A stretch of DNA of 64,000 bases from Lactobacillus sp. (GTDB lineage: Bacteria; Bacillota; Bacilli; Lactobacillales; Lactobacillaceae): positions 15,715-79,714 of the forward strand of contig NZ_JAAVAU010000010.1 in NCBI RefSeq assembly GCF_014803895.1. The letters are read 5' to 3'. The translations under genes were made by a program, and so were the position numbers. The notes under the pieces are model-generated. The model was not told the DNA's origin. It saw nothing but the letters and a program-made list of their open reading frames with translations, and did not search any database. Shown here piece after piece: positions 28,782 to 36,664 of the stretch. The stretch's first letter is position 1, and each line of letters opens with the position of its first letter.

Positions 28782-29474
28782 TTAATGATTTATTTGGGGG
28801 TCCAAAACTTTTTCTAAATATTTTTGTAGGTAAGTCAAAACCGTTGTGAAAAGTGCATAAACTACGGCGGCCAAACTATACATTAATAATGGTTGATAAT
28901 TGGCTGCAGCAATTTGTTGGCTAACCGCAAACATTTCCATAATTGTAATGGAAGCTGCTAAGGAGGTATCTTTAACTAAACTAATAAAAGAGTTAGCTAG
29001 CGGAGGTAAAGCAACTCTGAGAGCTTGGGGAATAATAATTCGCCAAAGAGTTTTTAATTTTCCCATACCAATTGCAGCACCAGCTTCCCATTGACCTTCA
29101 GGAACAGAACTAATTGCTGCACGTAATGTTTCAGAAGCATATGCTCCGGTATTTAATGAAAAAGTAATCAAGCCAGCAACATAAGCTTCTAATTTTATAC
29201 CATCAGGAGTAATACCCTTGATTTTTAAATAGGGTAGACCAAAAAATACAATGAACAGTTGTACGATTAATGGAGTAGCCCGAAATAGCCAAACGTAAAA
29301 ACTAGCCAACCATTTCAAAATTTTAAAAGCTCCTTGACGCTTAGATATCCGGATTAACGCTGTTACTAAGGCAATAATTAAACCGAAGAAAAATGAAGTA
29401 ATAGCTAGAGGAAGGGTAAATTGTAATCCGGCTACTATCATTTGGGGAAGAGCTGTAATAATGGTATTCCACAT
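28782..29474 (-). CDS. Amino-acid ABC transporter permease
   Basis: 230 residues from ATG 29474 (GAAAGGAA upstream); an in-frame start at 29519 overlaps the upstream gene and is unlikely. Five membrane segments and the EAA loop (EAGAAIGMGKLKTLWRIIIPQALRVALP) that contacts the ATPase. HisM/GlnP-type polar amino-acid permease; the same protein probably homodimerises because only one permease gene is present. Confidence 0.9.
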   Translation of the reverse strand: MWNTIITALPQMIVAGLQFTLPLAITSFFFGLIIALVTALIRISKRQGAFKILKWLASFYVWLFRATPLIVQLFIVFFGLPYLKIKGITPDGIKLEAYVAGLITFSLNTGAYASETLRAAISSVPEGQWEAGAAIGMGKLKTLWRIIIPQALRVALPPLANSFISLVKDTSLAASITIMEMFAVSQQIAAANYQPLLMYSLAAVVYALFTTVLTYLQKYLEKVLDPQINH

Positions 29475-29502
29475 TTTAAAAAATTCCTTTCGTTTATATT
29501 GA

Positions 29503-30645
29503 TTAATCCAATTGGGCAAGAGCTTGCTTTAAATCAGCAATTAAATCTTCTTCAGCTTCAATCCCTACCGAAAGACGAATTAAACCATCAGTAATCCCAA
29601 CTTTAATTCTTTCTTCACGAGGTACACTCCCATGAGACATATAGGAAGGCACTTCGATTAAACTTTCAATTCCACCTAAACTTTCAGCTAGATCAATCAA
29701 TTTCAAACTCTCTACAAACTTTTTAACATCTAAGCCCTCTTTTAATTCAAAAGAGACCATAGCACCAAAGTGTTTCATTTGTTTCTTAGCTACTTCACTT
29801 TCTGGTGAATCATCTAAACCAGGGTAGTAAATTTTCCCAATATGTGAATCTTTTTGTAAAAATTTAATGACCGCTTGGACATTTTCTAAATGAACACGCA
29901 TGCGAGCACTTAAAGTTTTTATACCTCGTTGTACTAACCAACTATCATCAGGACCCAGAACACTACCGATAGAATTTTGTAAGAAAGCTAATTTTTGAGC
30001 AATTTGAGGATCATTGGTTACTGCTAATCCAGCAACTACGTCACTATGACCGGCTAAGTATTTAGTAGCTGAATGAAGAACTAAATCAGCACCAAGAGTT
30101 AAAGGTTGTTGATTATATGGTGTAGCAAAAGTATTATCAACAATCGTTTTAAGATCATTTTGCTTAGCAATTGTCGCTATGGCTTCAATATCATCAACTT
30201 GCATTAATGGATTAGTTGGACTTTCAAAATAAACAGCTACTGTATTATCTTGAATAGCATTTTTGATTTCGGATAAATTACGCATGTCAACTACTGTAAA
30301 TTTAAAACCAAATCGCTTAAATACATGATTAATCAGGCGGAAGGTACCGCCATAAATATTATTATCAATAATAAAATGGTCACCAGCAGAAAACATCGAA
30401 AATGTAGTATTAATTGCAGCTAAACCTGATGAAAAAGCAAATCCGGTGATTCCGCCTTCTAAATCAGCGATTAGTTTTTCTAAAGCTGCTCGAGTTGGAT
30501 TACCGGTTCTAGCATATTCCCACTTAATCTCACCACCTAAAATTTTTTGATGAAATGTGGATGCTCGATAAATTGGTACTGAAACTGCACCTGTGGCAGG
30601 ATCTTCACTAATACCACCATGAATTAACTTTGTATCAAATTTCAT
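29503..30645 (-). CDS. Cystathionine lyase/synthase family PLP enzyme
   Basis: 380 residues from ATG 30645 (AAAAAAGGAG upstream). A Cys/Met metabolism PLP enzyme: YARTGNPTR (cofactor-binding), phosphate-binding SSGLAA, and SATKYLAGHSD with PLP-binding K195. Depending on specificity it would cleave cystathionine (gamma- or beta-lyase) or join Cys to an acylated homoserine. The Cys-codon attenuator upstream and the amino-acid importer downstream favour a role in cysteine supply or cystine uptake. The exact reaction cannot be told from these residues. Confidence 0.85.
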   Translation of the reverse strand: MKFDTKLIHGGISEDPATGAVSVPIYRASTFHQKILGGEIKWEYARTGNPTRAALEKLIADLEGGITGFAFSSGLAAINTTFSMFSAGDHFIIDNNIYGGTFRLINHVFKRFGFKFTVVDMRNLSEIKNAIQDNTVAVYFESPTNPLMQVDDIEAIATIAKQNDLKTIVDNTFATPYNQQPLTLGADLVLHSATKYLAGHSDVVAGLAVTNDPQIAQKLAFLQNSIGSVLGPDDSWLVQRGIKTLSARMRVHLENVQAVIKFLQKDSHIGKIYYPGLDDSPESEVAKKQMKHFGAMVSFELKEGLDVKKFVESLKLIDLAESLGGIESLIEVPSYMSHGSVPREERIKVGITDGLIRLSVGIEAEEDLIADLKQALAQLD

Positions 30646-30668
30646 AATTTTTATCTCCTTTTTTAGCA

Positions 30669-30803
30669 ACAAAAAAAGACGCAACTCATTAATTTAATGA
30701 ATTACGTCTTAAGCAAAAATTTATCCAGATTTTTTGATAGTTTAACGGTTCCTCAATTTATGAGGGCACATCAAAACCGTGGATTGCTCAAGACGCAATC
30801 CAC
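30669..30803 (-). promoter_or_regulatory. Ribosome-mediated Cys attenuator (three competing hairpins)
   Basis: On the reverse strand the leader hairpin GTGGATTGC/GCAATCCAC (30803-30779, 7-nt loop) begins at the last Cys codon. Its GCGTCTTGAGCAA strand (30796-30784) can pair over 13 bases, two of them G-U, with TTGCTTAAGACGT (30716-30704), forming an antiterminator. The second strand overlaps the 5' arm of an intrinsic terminator (AAGACG.../...CGTCTT plus seven T, 30710-30669) just before the PLP gene. Leader hairpin and terminator can coexist; each excludes the antiterminator. Ribosome stalling on Cys codons would cover the leader arm and favour readthrough. Confidence 0.82.
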
Positions 30804-30846
30804 AACAACAAGTATTGATCATTTTGGTAACTTGATTGTTAAACAT
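30742..30846 (-). CDS. Cysteine-rich regulatory leader peptide
   Basis: 34 codons beginning ATG 30846 with a perfect AGGAGG at 30855-30860 and 8-nt spacing. Residues 13-15 are three consecutive Cys (TGT TGT TGT), and Cys27 is a fourth. No membrane or enzyme feature is present. It ends at TAA 30742-30744, before the terminator. Its role is inferred to be Cys-tRNA sensing: slow decoding of the Cys run controls the downstream RNA fold. Confidence 0.82.
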   Translation of the reverse strand: MFNNQVTKMINTCCCGLRLEQSTVLMCPHKLRNR

Positions 30847-30877
30847 GATGTGTACCTCCTATATTGATTTGATTTTC

Positions 30878-30906
30878 ATCATAACTGACAATAAGTAAGA
30901 AGTCAA
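30878..30906 (-). promoter_or_regulatory. Promoter of the attenuator-controlled operon
   Basis: On the reverse strand TTGACT (30906-30901), exactly 17 bp, then TATGAT (30883-30878). It lies about 20 bp upstream of the leader peptide ribosome site. Confidence 0.75.
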
Positions 30907-31039
30907 GATTAGTTTTTAGATAATCATCAAAAATACAATCTAAGCATAATTTAAGCTTGAAAATAAGCATTTCACATAAGTGCTTTTTCTTTATAAACTT
31001 AGTAGTAAAAGTTATAAAGAAAAAAGAGGTTAGTAATTA

Positions 31040-31717
31040 GTGGACAAGCCTTATATTATTTGCCATATGATGATGTCATTAGATGCCAGAATCGATTGTG
31101 ATATGACAATTGATATTCCAGGTAATAATGTTTATTATGACACTTTAAATTCATTGGACGCACCTAGCCGAATCAGTGGCAAGGTAACTGCTGCGACAGA
31201 ATTAACTAATGGTAAGCTTTTTAGAGCTAAAAATTCTGAAGTAATCGGTCACCAAAGTTTTAAGGTAAATGCCAACGCCCATAGTTACGAAATTGTAACT
31301 GATACTCGAGGTACACTTACTTGGGGTGATGATCATAACAGTAGTAAACCGCATTTAATTTTAATGAGTGAAAATGCTCCTAAAGAATATACCGACTATC
31401 TTAATGAGCGTGGAATTTCTTGGATTGCTACTGGTAAAAAACGTATTGATTTAGTACATGCTATGGAAATTTTGACCAAGGAATTTGGTGTAGAGAGAGT
31501 GGCTGTCGTTGGTGGCGGTAAGATTAATGGTGGCTTTCTTGAAGCTGGTTTAATTGATGAAATTAGTGTTGTAATTGGACCTGCTGTTGATGGCAGAATT
31601 AATCAACCAAGTTTATTTGATGGTCGCAGAGAAAGCAAAAATCCAATTCAATTAAAACTCAAAGATGTTAAAAAATATGACAATGGTGCTATTTGGTTAA
31701 GATACTTAACTGAATAA
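31040..31717 (+). CDS. RibD C-terminal/dihydrofolate-reductase-fold oxidoreductase
   Basis: 225 residues with a GTG start preceded by AAAAGAGG. The N-terminal ICHMMMSLDARID and the C-terminal VVGGGKINGGFLEAGLIDEISVVIGP are signatures of the RibD-C/DHFR-like reductase family (NADPH-binding). Stand-alone members without the deaminase half are common in lactobacilli and their substrate is unknown; no riboflavin genes are nearby. Confidence 0.8.
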   Translation: MDKPYIICHMMMSLDARIDCDMTIDIPGNNVYYDTLNSLDAPSRISGKVTAATELTNGKLFRAKNSEVIGHQSFKVNANAHSYEIVTDTRGTLTWGDDHNSSKPHLILMSENAPKEYTDYLNERGISWIATGKKRIDLVHAMEILTKEFGVERVAVVGGGKINGGFLEAGLIDEISVVIGPAVDGRINQPSLFDGRRESKNPIQLKLKDVKKYDNGAIWLRYLTE

Positions 31718-31815
31718 CCTTTACTTATAATTGATACAAAGAAATAAATATTTCACAATTGAAAACATCACTTATATACTTAGTGTAATTTGAAATTAGA
31801 AAGGATAAATTTATT

Positions 31816-32568
31816 ATGACAGAAATTCATCAAACCGCCGGTAGAGATCAATTAGGTGATTTTGCGCCACAATTTGCACATTTTAACGATGATGTATTAT
31901 TTGGTGAAAACTGGGCTAACGATGATATTAGTCAAAAGACTCGTTCAATTATTACTATTTCAGTATTCATTGGTCGTGGACTAGTTGACTCTTCACTAAA
32001 AGCTCATCTTGAAATTGGTAAAAAGAATGGTATCACTAGAAAGGAAATCGCGGCAATAATTACTCATGCTGCATTTTATGCAGGTTGGCCTGTGGCTTGG
32101 GCTGCATTTAGACTCGCTAAGGATGTTTGGGCAGACGAAACTGTTGAAGATGAAAAGGCAGCTTACCAAAATACTATCATCTTCCCAATCGGTGAATCTA
32201 ATGATGCTTATGCACAGTACTTTACTGGTCAAAGCTATTTAGCGCAAATCACTGATGATGCATTTCCAATCAGTAATGTTACCTTTGAACCAGGTGTAAT
32301 TAACCATTGGCATGTTCACTATGCTTCTAAAGGTGGTGGTCAAATGCTTATTGCTGTTGGTGGTCGTGGTTACGTTCAACTTGAAGGTCAAGATCCAGTT
32401 GAATTGAAGCCAGGGGATAGTTTCTTCGTTCCAGCAAATACCAAACATTGGCATGGTGCTTCTCCTGATTCATGGTTCTCACACTTGGCATTCATGGTTC
32501 CAGGTGAAGACCAATCTAATGAATGGCTTGAACCAGTAGATGAAGAATTCTATACCAATTTGAAATAA
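31816..32568 (+). CDS. Carboxymuconolactone decarboxylase-cupin fusion protein
   Basis: 250 residues. Residues about 15-110 form a CMD/AhpD-like helical domain (TRSIITISVFIGRGL, AHLEIGKKNGITRKEI, HAAFYAGWP); the AhpD CxxC is absent. Residues about 140-240 form a cupin with metal-type His residues (NHWHVHYASKGGG, PGDSFFVPANTKHWHGA). Such fusions are often annotated as decarboxylases or quinol/aldehyde-related; the substrate is unknown. It is the last host gene before the prophage. Confidence 0.85.
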   Translation: MTEIHQTAGRDQLGDFAPQFAHFNDDVLFGENWANDDISQKTRSIITISVFIGRGLVDSSLKAHLEIGKKNGITRKEIAAIITHAAFYAGWPVAWAAFRLAKDVWADETVEDEKAAYQNTIIFPIGESNDAYAQYFTGQSYLAQITDDAFPISNVTFEPGVINHWHVHYASKGGGQMLIAVGGRGYVQLEGQDPVELKPGDSFFVPANTKHWHGASPDSWFSHLAFMVPGEDQSNEWLEPVDEEFYTNLK

Positions 32569-32684
32569 AAAGTTCGAAAAGAATTTTATAAGGCCATTTT
32601 TTCAAGAGCATTTATTAATCTTTAAGTTAAAGCTGTTTTCAGCTGTTCCTTAAATTAATACAAATAAACTTTCTCAACTAATCT

Positions 32685-32718
32685 AAAAAGCCGTGTCCTT
32701 TATTGGGATGCGGCTTTT
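32685..32718 (+). terminator. Intrinsic terminator
   Basis: Stem AAAAGCCGTGTCC/GGGATGCGGCTTTT with a 6-nt loop, about 115 bp after the CMD-cupin stop. Confidence 0.75.
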
Positions 32719-32964
32719 GCTTAAAATAAAAGAAAGTACTTCTTATATCAAAATATGCTTATTCCTTGATACTACTAGCTGAAGGTTAATATATCAGTGC
32801 TAATAAGTTTTCTGCCACCATACGTATAAGGTATACTGTTATAAAGACAAGGTATATTTTAAGAGACTTTAAGCGATGTTAAGAATTAAAAATATTGATA
32901 TAACAGCAAATAAAACTTTATAAAGCTTAAAGAAGTTTATGGTTGATGCACATCTGATGCACAC
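32719..32964 (-). other. Host-prophage junction interval; attachment site expected here
   Basis: These 246 bases hold no gene. Prophage attachment sites usually lie just beyond the 3' end of the integrase gene, which ends at 32965. The other junction is outside the window, so the core repeat cannot be identified. No tRNA gene is present. A short direct repeat GATGCACA occurs at about 32944 and 32954. Confidence 0.4.
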
Positions 32965-34092
32965 TTATTTTAAATTGTTTAACGATTTAATAATTTTCGC
33001 ATCTTCTTCGTTTTTGTATTCGTCCATTAAATAACCATATCTATCAAGTGTGATAGAAACATTACTATGGCCAAGGCGTTTACTAATCGCATAAATATCT
33101 ATATGTTGGGATAGTAGAAAAGCAACATGACTATGTCTAAAAGAGTGAATGGTAACTCCCTGATTTTCAATGCGATATTTTTTTAAAATTCTTCCTATAG
33201 TTTTATTGGCATCTGAAGCCTTTGGAGGATATTTAGAACGCTTAGTTCCAAATACAAATTCCATATTATTAGCTTTCAATTGCTTTAAATACTTCAGTAA
33301 CTCATCAGATACAGCAATTGCTCGTGATTTTCCGTTTTTAGTAGGTCCCATTTCTCGGTGATCTAAATCAAAAGATTTGGTAATTGAGATAGTTTTGCTT
33401 TTAAAATCAATATCGTCCCAATGTAGGGCGCCGATTTCTCCAACACGCATACCAGTTAGAATTGCAGTGATTATCATATATCTACTAGTATAGCTAGGGC
33501 GAATGTCTTCTTCGCAAGCTTTTAAGAACGTTTTTAACTGAGTTAAACTAAGATATTCTACAACTCTATCTTTTGATTTATTGCCGTATAATTTTACCTG
33601 ATTAGTAAAATTTTTCGATATTATACCATCATCGATAGCATAGAATACACAAGCTCTAATCGTGGAATTTATCTTTTTAACGGTGCTGATAGCATAAGTT
33701 TGAGCCAGGCTATTTATGAATTGTTGATACTCTCGTTTGGTTATATCTTTCATATGCTTTTGAATGATCGAGTGCTTTTTTATCATTCCATATAAAGAAT
33801 TATAGCTTCTAATCGAATTGCGACGTAAATTTACAATTTTGACATTTATAAGCCAATATTGAAAATAATCCTTGAAAAGGGGGTTTTTAGTAACATCAAT
33901 ACCCTTTAAAGCAGCTGCTTCAAGCTCAATGCCATAATTAGTTGCCTCTACCTTAGTTTTAAAGCCACCTTTTTGCTTCTGAGTAAGAACAGACTTAAAT
34001 TCTTGCTTATCAGGGTCCCAAACTTTTACTCGTTTAGTAAATCTTACCGTCCAAGTTTTACTCTTTGGGTTGCGTTTAAATACGTGGGCCAT
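32965..34092 (-). CDS. int: Prophage tyrosine-recombinase integrase
   Basis: 375 residues. N-terminal arm-type AP2-like DNA-binding region (about 1-50), SAM-like core-binding domain (about 68-160), catalytic domain with R216 (GMRVGEI), Lys in the beta-hairpin (TKNGKSRAI), H316-x-x-R319 (HSFRH), H342 (LGHSN) and nucleophile Y352 (TLDRYGY). All catalytic residues are present, so it should be active. It is reverse to the early and late genes at the left end, the standard lactobacillus prophage position. Confidence 0.95.
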   Translation of the reverse strand: MAHVFKRNPKSKTWTVRFTKRVKVWDPDKQEFKSVLTQKQKGGFKTKVEATNYGIELEAAALKGIDVTKNPLFKDYFQYWLINVKIVNLRRNSIRSYNSLYGMIKKHSIIQKHMKDITKREYQQFINSLAQTYAISTVKKINSTIRACVFYAIDDGIISKNFTNQVKLYGNKSKDRVVEYLSLTQLKTFLKACEEDIRPSYTSRYMIITAILTGMRVGEIGALHWDDIDFKSKTISITKSFDLDHREMGPTKNGKSRAIAVSDELLKYLKQLKANNMEFVFGTKRSKYPPKASDANKTIGRILKKYRIENQGVTIHSFRHSHVAFLLSQHIDIYAISKRLGHSNVSITLDRYGYLMDEYKNEEDAKIIKSLNNLK

Positions 34093-34124
34093 TTTTTAAT
34101 TGCTCCATTTATGATAAAATAGAA

Positions 34125-34240
34125 TAGACTAAAAGCGTGAGAGAAATGCCAGTTTCTGTTCACGTGTTAGATTAGTCTACAATATTACAAGTTTTAGTGA
34201 GAACTCATTATCATGCCAGTGGTAGTGAGTTTTTATTTAT
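34125..34240 (+). ncRNA. Candidate structured RNA with two identical hairpin loops
   Basis: An extended -10 box (TGATAAAAT, 34112-34120) precedes an RNA that would fold as TAGACTAA/TTAGTCTA (34125-34132, 34172-34179), CGTGA/TCACG inside it, and AGAA/TTCT closing the loop ATGCCAGT (34146-34153). A second hairpin, CTCATTATC/GGTAGTGAG (34204-34229), displays the same loop ATGCCAGT (34213-34220) and is followed by TTTTTATTTAT, like a terminator. It contains no ORF of note. It resembles integrase-associated structured motifs reported in lactobacilli, but I cannot confirm identity. Confidence 0.55.
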
Positions 34241-34267
34241 CTTTTTAGGTCTTCAAAATATTGGACC

Positions 34268-34347
34268 TTGTATTTTTTTAATAAAAGTATATAATTAACT
34301 TAGTTTTCTGATACGAGTCCTGCTCCTTATGGAGCAGGGCTTTTTTT
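34268..34347 (+). promoter_or_regulatory. Promoter-like pair followed directly by a strong terminator
   Basis: TTGTAT (34268-34273), 16-bp spacer, TATAAT (34290-34295) on the forward strand. About 20 bases later comes the perfect hairpin CCTGCTCC/GGAGCAGG with a T-run (34319-34347). The transcript would be only about 45 bases, antisense to the region after the exported-protein gene. It may insulate the lysogeny module or be a tiny RNA. Confidence 0.45.
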
Positions 34348-34349
34348 GT

Positions 34350-34760
34350 TTATTTAATTACTTTAAACCATTTTGTATCGCTATAAATTTTACCGATTAC
34401 CCATGCATAGCCAGAAGTTTTTGTGCGATAGTCTCTGCTGTATAAACTGAGACCTGAGTGAGTGTAACCATTTTTGATAAGGAACCATCCAAATTGCATA
34501 CCACCGGATACAGTTTTTATTACCGTCCCCTTTTTTAGGTCCTTGCCTTGTCTAATAAATTGTGTTTGGTAAACATGCTTGGCCATTTTAATTTTATAAA
34601 TGTGCACATTTTTGGTTAATTTTACTGTTCTAGGGGCATACCAATTTGTTGCAGCTTCTACAGTATCAGGGGAGTGATGTGTAGTTGTGGTGGCTGTAAC
34701 TCCAATGCCTGATGCTAACGATGCTGTAATTAATAATTTAGTCAACAATTTATGTTTCAT
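34350..34760 (-). CDS. Small exported prophage protein, candidate lysogenic conversion factor
   Basis: 136 residues. A Sec signal peptide (hydrophobic core about 8-26, probable cleavage near VEAAT, residue 38) precedes a basic, Tyr/Lys/Trp-rich mature domain of about 98 residues with no sorting motif. It lies 76 bp after the repressor gene in the same direction, so it is probably expressed in the lysogen. Its place between repressor and integrase is the usual spot for lysogenic-conversion genes. Function unknown. Confidence 0.65.
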   Translation of the reverse strand: MKHKLLTKLLITASLASGIGVTATTTTHHSPDTVEAATNWYAPRTVKLTKNVHIYKIKMAKHVYQTQFIRQGKDLKKGTVIKTVSGGMQFGWFLIKNGYTHSGLSLYSRDYRTKTSGYAWVIGKIYSDTKWFKVIK

Positions 34761-34836
34761 AATTTCCTCCTGAAAAAAGCCTCAGGTTTATAGTCACTGG
34801 TTGATGGACAAAATTTTATAGTTCTTTAATTAAGAA

Positions 34837-35478
34837 CTATAATTCATAACTTACTTTAATAACTTGACCGATAATACGATCTTTATTCTTATCATTTAAA
34901 AGAATAGGGTCGTATTTTTGATTTTCAGCCATTAGCATCAATTGGTTTCCTAAACGCTTAATGCGCCTTAAAATCAAATTATCATCATCGTCAATATAAA
35001 CTGCTGCTATTTTATCATTTTTAGTATTTTTTTGTTCTTTGATAGTAACTAGAGCGCCTTTTGGAATAATAGGGGCCATACTATCATCTTTACAATAATA
35101 GGCAAAAAACTTACCTTGGGGTTCTTTTACAAATAATTGTGAAACATAACCAGATATATCAGCATTCATATTTTGAATATCAGTTATATTTTGAATTATG
35201 GGAATCCTTACTATATGCTGATCATGTTTTTCTAGGTATTCCACATTCGTAGGCCTATTAAAAGCTGTTGCTGGAAAAAAGTCATCTATTGAGACTTCTA
35301 AAACATCAGATAGCTTAAATAGAATGTCTTGGTTAGTATTTCTAATGCCGGTTTCATAACGAGTAACGGTTGCACGCGATACACCCAACTTATTTGCTAA
35401 TTGTTCAGCAGTTAAATGCCTAGATTTGCGTATCGCTCGTATCTTATTGCCAATATAAATATTTAAATCGGTAGCCAT
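34837..35478 (-). CDS. Prophage CI-like repressor (XRE HTH plus S24 peptidase domain)
   Basis: 213 residues. Helix-turn-helix at about 10-60 (LTAEQLANKLGVSRATVTRYETG) and a C-terminal LexA/S24 domain with the nucleophile Ser in YCKDDSMAP (about residue 130) and a Lys in NDKIAAVYID. It should keep the lytic genes off and be inactivated by RecA-stimulated self-cleavage in SOS. The reverse-strand promoter (TATAAT about 35500) is overlapped by an operator, consistent with autoregulation. Confidence 0.9.
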   Translation of the reverse strand: MATDLNIYIGNKIRAIRKSRHLTAEQLANKLGVSRATVTRYETGIRNTNQDILFKLSDVLEVSIDDFFPATAFNRPTNVEYLEKHDQHIVRIPIIQNITDIQNMNADISGYVSQLFVKEPQGKFFAYYCKDDSMAPIIPKGALVTIKEQKNTKNDKIAAVYIDDDDNLILRRIKRLGNQLMLMAENQKYDPILLNDKNKDRIIGQVIKVSYEL

Positions 35479-35515
35479 ATTTTTTCTCCTTATGATTTTT
35501 ATTATAACTATTATT

Positions 35516-35609
35516 GGACCTAATTGGAACTTTTTTTTATTAAATCATAAAAAAAGTGTTGACATAGTTCCATATTGGAATTATTATTAATATTGTTCCA
35601 ATAAGGAAC
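35516..35609. promoter_or_regulatory. Three repressor/Cro operators in the switch region
   Basis: Three related 15-bp palindromes: GGACCTAATTGGAAC (35516-35530), GTTCCATATTGGAAT (35567-35581) and GTTCCAATAAGGAAC (35595-35609), consensus GTTCC-N5-GGAAC. The first overlaps the -35 region of the repressor promoter. The second fills the spacer of the rightward promoter. The third lies near its transcript start. Confidence 0.8.
35559..35587 (+). promoter_or_regulatory. Rightward early promoter
   Basis: Perfect TTGACA (35559-35564), 17-bp spacer, TATTAT (35582-35587), reading into the Cro-like gene. Confidence 0.8.
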
Positions 35610-35631
35610 AATATTAAAGGAAGGTGAATTT

Positions 35632-35850
35632 GTGCAAAAGAATTTATATGCCCTTCGTAAAGAGATGGGATTAACTCAAGATGATGTAGCGAATTACTTG
35701 CATATCTCGCAACAAACTTACAGAAATAAAGAATTAGGTTATAAATTGTTTAATGCGGAAGAAATGTTTAAATTAAGTCATTTGTTCCATAAACCTATAG
35801 AAAAAATTTTTTTACCCCCTAATGTTCCAAAATGGACCAAAAACAATTAA
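35632..35850 (+). CDS. Cro-like XRE regulator
   Basis: 72 residues with a GTG start (AAAGGAAGG upstream). The entire protein is a helix-turn-helix domain (MGLTQDDVANYLHISQQTYRNKELG). It is the first gene from the early promoter and divergent from the repressor, so it should act as Cro. The gene's 3' end contains a further operator-like palindrome. Confidence 0.82.
   Translation: MQKNLYALRKEMGLTQDDVANYLHISQQTYRNKELGYKLFNAEEMFKLSHLFHKPIEKIFLPPNVPKWTKNN
35824..35838. promoter_or_regulatory. Fourth operator-like palindrome, inside the cro 3' end
   Basis: GTTCCAAAATGGACC matches the switch-region operators (mirror of the first one, which has GGACC on the other side). It lies within codons near the end of the Cro-like gene, about 230 bp from the cluster. 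Confidence 0.5.
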
Positions 35851-35868
35851 GTGTAGAGGTTAACAATC

Positions 35869-36576
35869 ATGAGACGTATCAAAAAACAATACACCAGACA
35901 TTTCACCACAATTGATAATCAAGTTTTAAATGACTCAAAAATTAGTTTTGGGGCTATCGGATTGTTTAGCTATTTGTGGGCACAAGCAGACACGTTTGAT
36001 TTTTATATCAGTGCAATCGTTAAGCATAGTGACAAAGATGGCCGAACTAAGGTTGAAGGTTATCTTAAAGAGCTTGAAATGCGCGGTTATCTCACTAGAA
36101 CTAAGAAGCGAGTTAAAGGTCAGTTCAACGGTTACGAATGGATATTAACTGATCATTTACCACAACGGAAATCTTCGAAAGCGGAAAATACCATATCGGT
36201 TAAAACCGATGACGGTAAAACCGTGGACGGAAAATCCGCAGCGGTAAACAAGCAACTAATAAATACTAATCAAACAATAACTAATCAAATAAATACTAAG
36301 TCTAATAATAATCAATCTCTCTCTAACAATACTGAGAGAGAGAAAGAAAATAAAAATTATTTTTTAGCACAAATGGTTAAGCTTCAGTTTGAAAGTTGTG
36401 AAATTTCAGTAAGCGATAAGGAACTGGATAAGATTGCTATCGCTGTAGCAAACAAAAATGCGCGTGCTGTTCATGATGAGCTCTATAAAGCCTTAGCACT
36501 GTCTAACCAATATCCCGTTGGATACTTCTTAAGTTGCGTTAATAACTTACCTGATATGGAGGTTTCAAATGACTGA
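35869..36576 (+). CDS. Phage replisome organiser-like winged-helix protein
   Basis: 235 residues. An N-terminal winged-helix domain (about 10-90: FTTIDNQVLNDSKISFGAIGLFSYLWAQ) resembles phage replication organisers that have helix-turn-helix plus DnaD-like architecture. A low-complexity Asn/Thr/Gln linker (about 125-155) leads to a C-terminal helical region. Placement right after cro supports a role in replication initiation. The DnaD-like nature of the C-terminus is not certain. Confidence 0.65.
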   Translation: MRRIKKQYTRHFTTIDNQVLNDSKISFGAIGLFSYLWAQADTFDFYISAIVKHSDKDGRTKVEGYLKELEMRGYLTRTKKRVKGQFNGYEWILTDHLPQRKSSKAENTISVKTDDGKTVDGKSAAVNKQLINTNQTITNQINTKSNNNQSLSNNTEREKENKNYFLAQMVKLQFESCEISVSDKELDKIAIAVANKNARAVHDELYKALALSNQYPVGYFLSCVNNLPDMEVSND

Positions 36577-36652
36577 TAAAGTGTATTACATTTTGCTGAT
36601 TGTCATATTGATTGTTGGCCCGGTACTTGGTTGGTACTGTGGCGGATTGTAA
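36569..36652 (+). CDS. Single-span 27-residue membrane peptide
   Basis: ATG 36569 with GGAGG 6 bp upstream overlaps the previous gene by 8 bp. Nearly the whole product is one membrane helix (VYYILLIVILIVGPVLGWY). Too short for family assignment. Confidence 0.5.
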   Translation: MTDKVYYILLIVILIVGPVLGWYCGGL

Positions 36653-36664
36653 GAGGTGATCCTT

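Noticed and set aside
30742..30846. Cys-rich short ORF as a metallopeptide or toxin gene
   Set aside because: The position, the three competing hairpins and the downstream terminator explain it better as a regulatory leader.
32569..32964. tRNA gene as prophage attachment site
   Set aside because: No cloverleaf or TTCGANTC-type T-arm could be found in this interval.
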